From Acidobacteriota bacterium (GTDB lineage: Bacteria; Acidobacteriota; Terriglobia; Bryobacterales; JACQDG01): a DNA stretch of 5,672 bases. The notes under the pieces are model-generated. The model was not told the DNA's origin, made no database searches, and saw nothing but the letters and a program-made list of their open reading frames with translations. Shown here in pieces: positions 1 through 4,927 of this stretch. Positions within the stretch are counted from its first letter, which is position 1, and every line of letters begins with the position of its first letter. The DNA is taken from the NCBI GenBank assembly GCA_016201195.1, contig JACQDI010000509.1, positions 1 through 5,672 on the forward strand, in the 5' to 3' direction. Position numbers and translations under genes: made by a program.

Positions 1-102
1 CGGGCCGGCTTGCTCGAGCACTTTGAACCCAAGCAGATCGGCATAGAAGTGAAGCGCCGGAGAGAGCTCTCGCACGTACACCATGGCGTGATTGAACGCC
101 AG
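1..102 (-). CDS. VOC/glyoxalase-fold protein, N-terminal part (runs off left edge)
   Basis: Reading the minus strand from 102 down gives LAFNHAMVYVRELSPALHFY followed by ADLLGFKVLEQAGP. This is the first beta-alpha unit of the vicinal oxygen chelate superfamily: a first strand with a metal-type His (NHAMVYV), the helix motif SPALHFYADLLGF, then the second strand. Only about 34 residues are inside the window, so the substrate (glyoxalase, dioxygenase, fosfomycin-type or other) cannot be told. The start is uncertain. The first ATG (84-82) would cut off the His and half of strand one. An in-frame CTG at 102-100 gives the usual short lead-in, and a TTG at 147-145 is also open but would add about 15 charged residues. 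I chose CTG 102 because it matches the normal family start. No strong Shine-Dalgarno is seen in front of any of the three. Confidence 0.75.
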   Translation of the reverse strand, partial: MAFNHAMVYVRELSPALHFYADLLGFKVLEQAGP

Positions 103-334
103 CGGTGAGGAGCGCCTAATTCTTCCGCGTTTTTTCTGTTCCGGCAATCTGCCCCCCTGGGATTCGGCTCTTCAGTGTATCAAGGCCGGCGAGGGCGTGA
201 AGAAAAAAGGGGGTCTCACTCAAGGACGCCAAGGCCGCAAAGGATTTACAAAGTCGAACACGGCCAAAGTGTAACCACCCGGACCTGCCGGCCGCCTTCG
301 GTTTGAGTGCCGTCACGTGCAACTAAGGGTCACA
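103..334. other. Intergenic region with imperfect 9-bp purine-rich tandem repeat
   Basis: No convincing gene lies here. The open frames on both strands have low-complexity, unfamiliar translations and no start signals. At 222-248 there is an imperfect 9-bp tandem repeat (aaggacgcc, aaggccgca, aaggattta). It resembles the AAGG/CGC-type intergenic repeats I have seen in Acidobacteriota and Planctomycetota genomes, but that likeness is from memory. A short A-rich then G-rich run lies at about 200-213. The stretch separates two genes pointing away from each other (VOC leftward, the secreted protein rightward), so it should contain promoters for both, but I see no clear -10/-35 pair. Confidence 0.5.
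324..329 (+). promoter_or_regulatory. Shine-Dalgarno deciding a TTG start at 335
   Basis: TAAGGG lies 5 bases before the TTG at 335-337. The longer alternative start, GTG at 317, has no comparable site, and ATG at 359 is too far away. The TTG start also gives a compact signal peptide, so the site and the protein agree. Confidence 0.5.
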
Positions 335-1025
335 TTGCGAGAGGGTCGCTACACGGCCATGGCTTTGCTCGGCCTTTTCGCGATGACGGTGGAAGCGCAG
401 CAGCGGGCAGAGAGGGTCGTCGGGGTACCGGATAGGGCGCAGGAAGACAAGCGGATTCTCGGCGTCATCGCCGCCAACAAGACGGTGGAAGAGCCCTCCG
501 AGCGGGTGGGCCCCATGTCTTTCCAGGACAAACTCAAGCTCGGCGCCGAGGACTCGTTCGCCCCGCAGGGGTTTCCGGGCATCGCGTTGTCGGCAGCCAT
601 CGGCCAGTGGCAGAACCAATATCGATCCCTGGGACAAGGCTCTCGCGGCTTTGCCCAGCGGTACGGGGAAGCTTTCGCCGATCAAGCGGTGGGGAATATG
701 ATGGTGGAAGCGGTGTTTCCTCGCTTGCTGCAATGAAGATCCTCGCTATTTTCGGCTGGCGAGGGGCGGTTTGCTCCGGCGCGCCGAGTACGCGCTGAGC
801 CGGGTTGTCGTCACCCGGACCGATGCCGGAGGTCGCCGCTTCAACTTCACGGAATTTCTGGGAAACGGGGCTGCTGCCGCTATTTCGAACTTGTACCGGC
901 CAGCCGAGTACCGGTCCGTGTCCCTGACAATGCAGAGGGTCGGCCTGACCGTGCTGACCGACGCCCCCTTCAATCTGCTACAGGAGTTCTGGCCCGACAT
1001 ACGGCACAAGATCTTGCAGAAGTAA
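335..1025 (+). pseudogene. Secreted conserved hypothetical protein, broken by a +1 frameshift near 732-734
   Basis: The first part (335-733) reads MREGRYTAMALLGLFAMTVE, a signal peptide ending near EAQQ, and continues to ...GNMMVEAVFPRLLQ, then stops at TGA 734-736. The second part continues in another frame: skipping one base gives EDPRYFRLARGG, then LRRAEYALSRVVVTRTDAGG and ...SNLYRPAEYRS... to LQEFWPDIRHKILQK and TAA at 1023-1025. From memory, Acidobacteriota have a family of exported proteins of unknown function with exactly this order: KILGVI near the mature N-terminus, QNQY..GQG..G, YADQAIGNMM, LLHxDPRYFR, ALSR.V.TRTD, GN.AAA.SNLY and EFWPDI. Changing CAAT to CAT at 731-734 would restore LLHEDPRYFR, so the lesion is one inserted base. 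The restored protein is about 229 residues. It could be a true pseudogene or a sequence error. Function is unknown and no enzymatic motif is visible. Its only nearby same-strand neighbour is the 39-codon fragment that follows. Confidence 0.82.
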
Positions 1026-1051
1026 CGAGCGAGACCTATCGGAGAACCTTC

Positions 1052-1171
1052 GTGGCGGCGCCGGGAATCATGCTGACGGTGGCGATGGTGGCGTGCGCCC
1101 TGCCGGCGCGGCAGGCGATGCAGCTGGACCCGGCGGCGACGGCGCGGGTGGAGTACGCAGGCCGGCTATAA
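1052..1171 (+). pseudogene. Truncated exported-protein start, possibly a YceI-like remnant
   Basis: A 39-codon frame opens at GTG 1052, 7 bases after GGAG at 1041-1044, and closes at TAA 1169-1171. It reads VAAPGIMLTVAMVACALPAR followed by QAMQLDPAATARVEYAGRL. The first part looks like a signal peptide. The tail, QLDPAATARVEY, resembles the first strand of mature YceI-like proteins (LDPA.T.VxF), but the rest of that domain is absent. Translation ends exactly where the last codons of the opposite-strand PIN gene begin (1166), which suggests a larger gene cut by arrival of the toxin-antitoxin cassette. I found no continuation on the other side of that cassette. The YceI assignment is weak; the signal-peptide character and truncation are better supported. 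Confidence 0.3.
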
Positions 1172-1618
1172 GTTGCAGAAGACGCTGGGAACCTCGTCCA
1201 GCAAGCGGCCAGGAGTGACAATCCGCAGCCCGGTACGCCTGGATACTTCCTCGTTGAAGTGGTCCGTGTTGTCTGTTACTAGCCAGTCCGGCCGCGCCTT
1301 GATGGCTGCTGCCAGGATAGGGGCGTCGTGTTCATGCCTGATCAGTCTTCGTGCTTGCTCGACATCGTGCCTGGACACGCGCGGCAAGCGCTCGACGATT
1401 TGCGGATCCAGCACGCACTCGAGGTTTCTCAGAAGTTCATCGCTCTCAGCCGGGAAATCGCGACACAATGCGCGCTTCGTCTCTTCGTAGACCGCTTCGG
1501 CAAGGATCAGAGTAATAAGCGAGCGCCGCAGAATCAACACACCTTGCGAAGCACTGGAGTGAACAGCCAACCCTTCGATGAGGACACAACTGTCGAGAAA
1601 GACTCGCGGACGGCTCAC
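1166..1618 (-). CDS. PIN-domain ribonuclease toxin, VapC-like
   Basis: The 150-residue protein starts at GTG 1618-1616 as MSRPRVFLDSCVLIEGL. Its acidic residues sit where PIN domains place their metal ligands: D9 in the first strand (VFLDSCVL), E41 in the ILAEAVYEET helix, D98 in HEHDAPILAAAI, and D116 (with D119) in WLVTDNTDHF. The end is RIVTPGRLLDEV, the usual last strand and helix. Such proteins are Mg-dependent endoribonucleases, commonly acting on tRNA or mRNA as toxins. The target here cannot be told. The gene overlaps the upstream antitoxin gene by 4 bases (GTGA), giving translational coupling and fixing the GTG start. Last residues SVFCNL extend past the domain and overlap the truncated frame on the other strand. 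All key acids are present, so it looks active. It could alternatively be a PIN protein with a housekeeping role, but the AbrB partner argues for a toxin. Confidence 0.85.
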   Translation of the reverse strand: MSRPRVFLDSCVLIEGLAVHSSASQGVLILRRSLITLILAEAVYEETKRALCRDFPAESDELLRNLECVLDPQIVERLPRVSRHDVEQARRLIRHEHDAPILAAAIKARPDWLVTDNTDHFNEEVSRRTGLRIVTPGRLLDEVPSVFCNL

Positions 1619-1905
1619 TTGCGGCGCTTTGTTGTCCGGCGGGACGGGGAAGCGTAGCGCTCGCGGAAGATTTCGGCGCGTGCCGCCAAGGCGTGATCCT
1701 TCAGTTGTTGAACCGAAATGCCAGCGTCCTTCATCCCCTTTTGCAGCCGGAGCGAGAGGGATTCCAGTTCCTCGTCATGGGGCGCCAGCAACAGCAACTG
1801 GCCCATTCGCACGGCGGCGACTTTCCCTCCCTGGGCGAGTGCGAGTTCTCTCAGAAGCCCGTCAGGGAGAGTGATTTCTCCACGTTGACCGATATTTAGC
1901 AGCAT
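1615..1905 (-). CDS. AbrB/MazE-family antitoxin
   Basis: The 96-residue product begins MLLNIGQRGEITLPDGLLRE. Residues 1-45 form a SpoVT/AbrB swapped-hairpin DNA-binding domain: GQRGEITLP then a helix, then GGKVAAVRMGQLLLLAP. Residues 46-90 are predicted helical (DEELESLSLRLQKGMKDAG, ISVQQLKDHALAARAEIFRE) and should wrap and neutralise the PIN partner. The tail RRTTKRRK is strongly basic. The frame stays open upstream to 2040, but the ATG at 1905-1903 is preceded by AGGTGA at a 5-base spacing and starts exactly at the domain edge, so I chose it. It is first in a two-gene operon with the PIN toxin and probably represses its own promoter, as AbrB-type antitoxins usually do. Confidence 0.85.
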   Translation of the reverse strand: MLLNIGQRGEITLPDGLLRELALAQGGKVAAVRMGQLLLLAPHDEELESLSLRLQKGMKDAGISVQQLKDHALAARAEIFRERYASPSRRTTKRRK

Positions 1906-1910
1906 GGTCC

Positions 1911-1916
1911 TCACCT
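1911..1916 (-). promoter_or_regulatory. Shine-Dalgarno deciding the antitoxin start at 1905
   Basis: On the minus strand AGGTGA precedes GGACC and ATG, giving a 5-base spacing and an excellent match to the anti-Shine-Dalgarno sequence. It rules against the roughly 45-residue longer start that the open frame would allow. Confidence 0.7.
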
Positions 1917-1968
1917 GTTTGTAGTCCAACGCTTCTACGGGTCGTGCACCGCTCGCCATACAAGAGCC

Positions 1969-1997
1969 AAGGTAGTGAAAAGCTCCCCGCATGTCAA
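1969..1997 (-). promoter_or_regulatory. Candidate sigma70 promoter of the antitoxin-toxin operon
   Basis: On the minus strand a perfect -35 box TTGACA (1997-1992) is followed after 17 bases by TACCTT (1974-1969), a poor but spaced -10. The predicted transcript would begin near 1962 with a leader of about 57 bases before the antitoxin ATG. The -35 match is strong and the -10 weak, which fits a promoter needing help from a bound regulator. Confidence 0.4.
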
Positions 1998-2001
1998 GCA
2001 G

Positions 2002-2024
2002 CCTCTCGAAGTTCCTCTCGAAGT
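2002..2024 (-). repeat. Perfect 11-bp tandem direct repeat upstream of the toxin-antitoxin promoter
   Basis: ACTTCGAGAGG occurs twice on the minus strand (2024-2014 and 2012-2002) with one base between, period 12. The inner copy ends 4 bases before the TTGACA at 1997-1992. Tandem sites flanking a -35 box suit a regulator-binding site, for which the AbrB-type antitoxin is the natural candidate. It could also be chance duplication. Confidence 0.55.
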
Positions 2025-2172
2025 CGTGTCTCAAAGCCAAATCGGCCGGAAGGCAACGAAAGGTTAGCTACCCTCTACCAGCGTAGCATTAGAAACGGGC
2101 CGTCGCGATCCGACGTGTTGAAAACAAAGATGATAAAGGCCAACTTGGTTGTGAACGGCGCGTAGGATGGTC
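2025..2172. other. Intergenic region, little visible
   Basis: This lies between the 3' end of the TIM-barrel gene and the toxin-antitoxin promoter, both on the minus strand. I see no supported gene. A small inverted repeat (CGTCG, 5-base loop, CGACG) occurs at 2101-2115 but has no T-run after it on either strand, so I do not call it a terminator. Confidence 0.45.
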
Positions 2173-3024
2173 CTAACCGTGCAGCTTCTTGAAGGCGGCG
2201 AGGCAGCGTTCTACGGTTTCCAGCGGCGGGTAGGCGCTTCCTTCCTGCTCGATCAGGTAGTATTCAATGCCACCGGTCTTTTCGGCGGCCTGGAAGATCT
2301 GTTTCCAGGGAGCCGCACCTTCGCCGAGGAGGACTTTGAAGCCCTTGGCCGGGTCAGGCGACCAATCCTTGACATGCATGGACCCAATGCGGCCGGGGTT
2401 CTTGTTGATCCAGGCAACCGGGTCGAAGCCCATCTCCACACAGGGGCCGACGTCGAGTTGGAGCACAACATCTTTGGTGGTGTTGGCGGCCAGCACCTCG
2501 AGGGGACGCCGGCCGTCGATGGCCTTAAGTTCGGTTTCGTGGTTGTGGAAGCCGGCGCGAAGCCCCAGCGGCTTCAGCTTTTCGGCAGCCTGGTTGAGGC
2601 GGTCGGCGACCGCTTTCCAGCCGTCGAGGTTCTCCACCTTATTCGCGCTGGCCATGACGATGATCTTGCTGCCGATGGTCTGGTTGAGTTCGATGGCGCG
2701 GGAAAGGTTCTCCGGGGCGAAAGAGCGGGCGCTGTTGTGGGTGGAGAAGCAGCGGATGCCGAGATCGTCGAGGAGCTTTCGAACCTCCTTGGCGTAGGCG
2801 GCGGTCCAGTCGAAGTATGGCGAATAGAACTCGACGCCTTCGTAGCCCATCTTGGCAACGGCGCGGACGGTGCCCATGAGGTCCTGTTTGAGCTCGTTGC
2901 GGACGGAGTAGAGCTCCAGGCCGAGAGGAATGCGCTTGCCCGGCGGGACGGCGTGCACAAGGGGGGCCGCACCGGCCAGAGCGAGAAACGAACGGCGGGA
3001 GATGGAGTGGCGTGAGGTGCTCAT
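2173..3024 (-). CDS. Tat-exported sugar isomerase/epimerase-like TIM barrel protein
   Basis: The 283-residue protein starts at ATG 3024-3022 as MSTSRHSISRRSFLALAGAA. SRRSFLA is a twin-arginine signal (RR at 10-11) with the hydrophobic stretch ending near VHA, so the folded protein should be exported to the periplasm. The body is a xylose-isomerase-like TIM barrel (AP endonuclease family 2 fold): first strand IPLGLELYSVR, second GYEGVEFY, then FHNHETE (159-165), LQLDVGP with D191, SMHVKDW with H217, and YLIEQEG with E259. These are the usual divalent-metal and substrate positions. Proteins of this class isomerise or epimerise sugars or inositol derivatives; the exact substrate is not readable. 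Length is complete for the fold. An in-frame TTG at 3045 would add MPCYLLG in front of a normal Tat signal and is less likely. No Shine-Dalgarno is seen, which fits the leaderless arrangement suggested by its promoter. Confidence 0.88.
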   Translation of the reverse strand: MSTSRHSISRRSFLALAGAAPLVHAVPPGKRIPLGLELYSVRNELKQDLMGTVRAVAKMGYEGVEFYSPYFDWTAAYAKEVRKLLDDLGIRCFSTHNSARSFAPENLSRAIELNQTIGSKIIVMASANKVENLDGWKAVADRLNQAAEKLKPLGLRAGFHNHETELKAIDGRRPLEVLAANTTKDVVLQLDVGPCVEMGFDPVAWINKNPGRIGSMHVKDWSPDPAKGFKVLLGEGAAPWKQIFQAAEKTGGIEYYLIEQEGSAYPPLETVERCLAAFKKLHG

Positions 3025-3030
3025 GCCTAA

Positions 3031-3039
3031 AAGATAGCA
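3031..3039 (-). promoter_or_regulatory. Extended -10 box placing transcription start at the TIM-barrel ATG
   Basis: On the minus strand TGC then TATCTT (3036-3031) is an extended -10 match. Six bases separate it from ATG 3024, so initiation at the normal distance would fall on the A of the start codon. No convincing -35 is present, as is common for extended -10 promoters. Confidence 0.4.
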
Positions 3040-3077
3040 CGGCAAAACGGCTGATGGGCAGGGCGGCTAGAGCCGGG

Positions 3078-3095
3078 CGCTCTGGAGACAGAGCG
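3078..3095. other. 7-bp hairpin with GAGA tetraloop in the divergent promoter region
   Basis: CGCTCTG and CAGAGCG pair perfectly around GAGA. There is no T-run on either side, so it is not a classical terminator. It lies about 40 bases upstream of the leftward -10 box and about 65 upstream of the rightward one. It might be an operator for the divergent pair, or chance. Confidence 0.35.
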
Positions 3096-3122
3096 TGTAT
3101 CTCAGGAGGGGCACAAGGGTTA

Positions 3123-3153
3123 TCTCAATTTCTAATTTCTCAATTCCTCAATT
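3123..3153 (+). repeat. AT-rich imperfect tandem repeat (about 8 bp, four copies)
   Basis: Copies are tctcaatt, tctaatt, tctcaatt and cctcaatt, directly upstream of the TGCTATAAT promoter. The AT-rich patch stands out from GC-rich surroundings and covers the -35 and upstream-element zone. Confidence 0.55.
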
Positions 3154-3155
3154 CC

Positions 3156-3164
3156 TGCTATAAT
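3156..3164 (+). promoter_or_regulatory. Extended -10 promoter of the DUF3500 gene
   Basis: TGC followed by TATAAT (3159-3164) is a perfect extended -10. TTCTCA at 3137-3142 gives a partial -35 at 16 bases. Transcription would begin near 3171, leaving a leader of roughly 19 bases that contains AGGAGG at 3180-3185, 4 bases before the ATG. Confidence 0.7.
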
Positions 3165-3189
3165 CGCCCCGAATCGGCAAGGAGGGATC

Positions 3190-4227
3190 ATGCGGCAAAC
3201 CATGCTGCGTCTGGGAGCGTTGTTGCTGTGCGCGATGGCGCTGACAGCGGCTTACTATCGGACCAAGTCCAGCACCACTATGACCCGGGCGGCGAACCAC
3301 TTTCTGGCGTCGCTCTCGGCGGAGCAGAAGGCCAAGGCGACATTCGAATGGTCGAGCGATGAGCGGTTGAACTGGCACTTCATCCCCCGCGAGCGCAAAG
3401 GCCTGCCACTGAAGGAAATGGACAGCGCGCAGCGCGCCCTGGCCCAGGCGCTTCTGGCTGCCGGGTTGAGCCAGCGCGGCTTCATGAAGGCCTCCACCAT
3501 CACCAGCCTGGAGAACATCCTCAAAGAGATGGAGAAGGACAACGCCGGTCGGCGCGATCCCGAGAAGTACTTCTTCAGCATCTTCGGCGAGCCGTCGGAA
3601 TCCTCCACCTGGGGCTGGCGCGTGGAAGGCCATCATCTGGCGCTGAACTTCTCGGTGGTCAAGGGCCAGACGATCGGCACCACGCCCGCGTTTTTCGGCG
3701 CCAACCCGGCGGAGGTGAAGCAGGGGCCGCGCAAAGGTCTGCGCGTCCTCGCTCGCGAGGAAGATCTCGCCCGCGAGCTACTGCTCTCGCTTGACGCCAA
3801 GCAGAGGGGCATGGCGGTGATCGATCCGGTCGCGCCCAAGGACATCCTCAGCTTCAACAAGCGCAAAGCCGAGATCCTGGAGAACAAGGGCATCCCGGCC
3901 TCCAAGCTCACCAAGAAGCAGGCCGACATGCTGATGGCCGTGCTCGAGGAGTACGCCGGCGCCATGCCCGAGGACTTGGCCAACGCCCGCATGGAGGGCG
4001 TGAAAAAGGCGGGCCTGGAAAAGGTCGTCTTCGCGTGGGCGGGCGGTCCGGACCGCGGCCAGGGTCACTACTATCGCATCCAGGGACCGACGTTCCTGGT
4101 CGAATACGATAATACCCAGAATGACGCCAACCACATCCATTCGGTGTGGCGCGACTTTGACGGGGATTTCGGAATGGACCTGCTGGCCATGCACTACCAG
4201 GAGGCGCACCAGCGCGCGGCGGACTAG
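3190..4227 (+). CDS. Secreted DUF3500 family protein
   Basis: The 345-residue product starts at ATG 3190 behind AGGAGG. It begins MRQTMLRLGALLLCAMALTA, an uncleaved-looking n-region plus hydrophobic core with likely cleavage near TAA-YY (20-22), so it is exported; no lipobox Cys is in place. The body matches DUF3500 as I know it: FEWSSDERLNWHFIPRERKG (52-71), then GLPLKEM and a helical stretch, FFSIFGEP and WGWRVEGHHLALNF (141-154), a middle helical region, then WAGGPDRGQGHYYRIQGPTF (283-302) and HIHSVWRDFDGDFGMDLL (315-332) with final HY at 335-336. The clustered His, Trp and Asp residues suggest a metal-binding or catalytic site, but no activity is established for the family to my knowledge. 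It is a single gene, divergent from the TIM-barrel gene; a joint role in sugar or polymer use is only a guess. No terminator is visible after it. Confidence 0.85.
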   Translation: MRQTMLRLGALLLCAMALTAAYYRTKSSTTMTRAANHFLASLSAEQKAKATFEWSSDERLNWHFIPRERKGLPLKEMDSAQRALAQALLAAGLSQRGFMKASTITSLENILKEMEKDNAGRRDPEKYFFSIFGEPSESSTWGWRVEGHHLALNFSVVKGQTIGTTPAFFGANPAEVKQGPRKGLRVLAREEDLARELLLSLDAKQRGMAVIDPVAPKDILSFNKRKAEILENKGIPASKLTKKQADMLMAVLEEYAGAMPEDLANARMEGVKKAGLEKVVFAWAGGPDRGQGHYYRIQGPTFLVEYDNTQNDANHIHSVWRDFDGDFGMDLLAMHYQEAHQRAAD

Positions 4228-4256
4228 TGGACATTCGGGAACAGCCGGTGATGCGC

Positions 4257-4262
4257 TATGAT
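4257..4262 (+). promoter_or_regulatory. Possible -10 box for the DUF433-DUF5615 module
   Basis: TATGAT lies 17 bases before the proposed CTG start. A good -35 at normal spacing is missing: TTCGGG at 4234-4239 is poor and TGGACA at 4228-4233 is too far upstream (23 bases). Read-through from the DUF3500 gene, 52 bases upstream, is an alternative. Confidence 0.25.
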
Positions 4263-4268
4263 CAGGGA

Positions 4269-4274
4269 AGGAGG
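4269..4274 (+). promoter_or_regulatory. Strong Shine-Dalgarno pointing to a CTG start at 4280
   Basis: AGGAGG ends 5 bases before CTG 4280-4282 and 20 bases before the first standard start in frame (GTG 4295). The codons between the upstream in-frame stop (TGA 4259-4261) and the CTG are TCA, GGG, AAG, GAG, GAA and CCC, none of which can start a protein. Confidence 0.6.
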
Positions 4275-4279
4275 AACCC

Positions 4280-4510
4280 CTGTTTAGCCGCATCGTGTGC
4301 GATCCCGCAATTCTGAGCGGTAAACCCTGCATCCGGGGTACGCGAATGAGTGTGGAGTTTATCCTGGAACTGCTTGCAAGTGGAGCATCGAGAGATAATA
4401 TTGTTAGGGTCTATCCGGCTTTGTCCTCGGAGGACGTTGAGGAGGCAATCCGGTATGCCGCGCGCTTTCTCAAAAATGAGATCCAACTGACCGGCGAGAT
4501 TCATCATTGA
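4280..4510 (+). CDS. DUF433 family small protein, putative antitoxin of a DUF433-DUF5615 pair
   Basis: With the CTG start the 76-residue product reads MFSRIVCDPAILSGKPCIRG then TRMSVEFILELLASGAS. DUF433 proteins typically begin with this short strand (ITxDPxxxxGKPCIRGTR), so a start at GTG 4295 would remove its first five residues. The rest, NIVRVYPALSSEDVEEAIRY followed by AARF, is the family's winged helix-like tail. Proteins of this family are often found just before DUF5615 genes, and the pair is thought to act as antitoxin plus PIN-like toxin. The stop TGA (4508-4510) overlaps the TTG start of the next gene in TTGA, indicating coupled translation. Codon use and base composition look somewhat less GC-rich than in the DUF3500 gene, consistent with transfer. 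The family call is firm; the antitoxin role is inferred from the pairing. Confidence 0.82.
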   Translation: MFSRIVCDPAILSGKPCIRGTRMSVEFILELLASGASRDNIVRVYPALSSEDVEEAIRYAARFLKNEIQLTGEIHH

Positions 4511-4888
4511 ACCTTCGTGACTTCGGGCTTCTCTCTGACGAGAACGTTCATCCCGAGGTGGTGGCGTTTCTGCGCCGCCAAGGCTGGGATGTTCTGGACG
4601 TAAAGGAAAAAGGGTGGAACGGCGCCGATGACGTGGCGCTCATCAGGACAGCGTTTGAAGCGAACCGCGTAGTGCTCACCCACGACAGCGACTTCGGGGT
4701 TTTTGGCCATCGCCGCTGGGGAGCCTGCTGTCGGTATCATCTACCTGCGCCCAGGCCACATCAGCCCGGCGTTTACCATCGAATCGATCGAAGCGATTCT
4801 CCGACAGCAACTCGACTTGGCTCCTCCATTCTTGATTGTGGTGGAGCGCAAGGGCAGCGTGATTAAGATCCGGGTCCGTAGCCTCTAA
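4507..4888 (+). pseudogene. DUF5615 PIN-like (Mut7-C-type) protein, frameshifted at a GGGGTTTTT run
   Basis: The first frame, from TTG 4507, reads MNLRDFGLLSDENVHPEVVA then FLRRQGWDVLDVKEKG and ends the family core at RVVLTHDSDFG. It then drifts into unrelated sequence and stops at 4866. A second frame resumes the family exactly there: LAIAAGEPAVGIIYLRPGHI then SPAFTIESIEAILR to RKGSVIKIRVRSL, ending at 4888. Removing one base from GGGGTTTTT (4696-4704) joins the halves to a normal 126-residue protein (DFG-V/F-LAI). The PIN-type acids are all present: D11/E12, D41-D42, D60 and D62. Family members are expected to be metal-dependent nucleases, paired here with the overlapping DUF433 gene. As read, the protein loses its last strands and would probably be inactive. 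Possible explanations are a decayed toxin, a phase-variable tract, or a homopolymer sequence error. Confidence 0.82.
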
Positions 4889-4927
4889 ACAATGGTGATC
4901 TGCGAGACTTAGCCTTCGACAAGGGTT

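Noticed and set aside
323..733. 136-residue minus-strand frame opposite the secreted hypothetical gene
   Set aside because: It mirrors a conserved plus-strand protein and has no recognisable domain or ribosome site.
1906..2040. N-terminal extension of the antitoxin up to 2040
   Set aside because: A near-perfect Shine-Dalgarno 5 bases before ATG 1905 and the AbrB domain edge place the start there; the extension covers the promoter and tandem repeat.
2101..2115. Small inverted repeat CGTCG/CGACG as a terminator
   Set aside because: The stem is 5 bp and lacks a following T-run in both directions.
1944..2165. 73-residue plus-strand frame in the intergenic region after the TIM-barrel gene
   Set aside because: It is low-complexity and rich in Ser/Arg, lies opposite the toxin-antitoxin control region, and has no family likeness.
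2167..3015. 282-residue open frame on the plus strand across the TIM-barrel gene
   Set aside because: It is antisense to a clearly recognisable protein with Tat signal and metal-site motifs. Its own translation shows no family pattern and results from GC-rich codon bias.
3778..4332. 184-residue minus-strand frame opposite DUF3500
   Set aside because: It is a shadow of a well supported coding region with no motif of its own.
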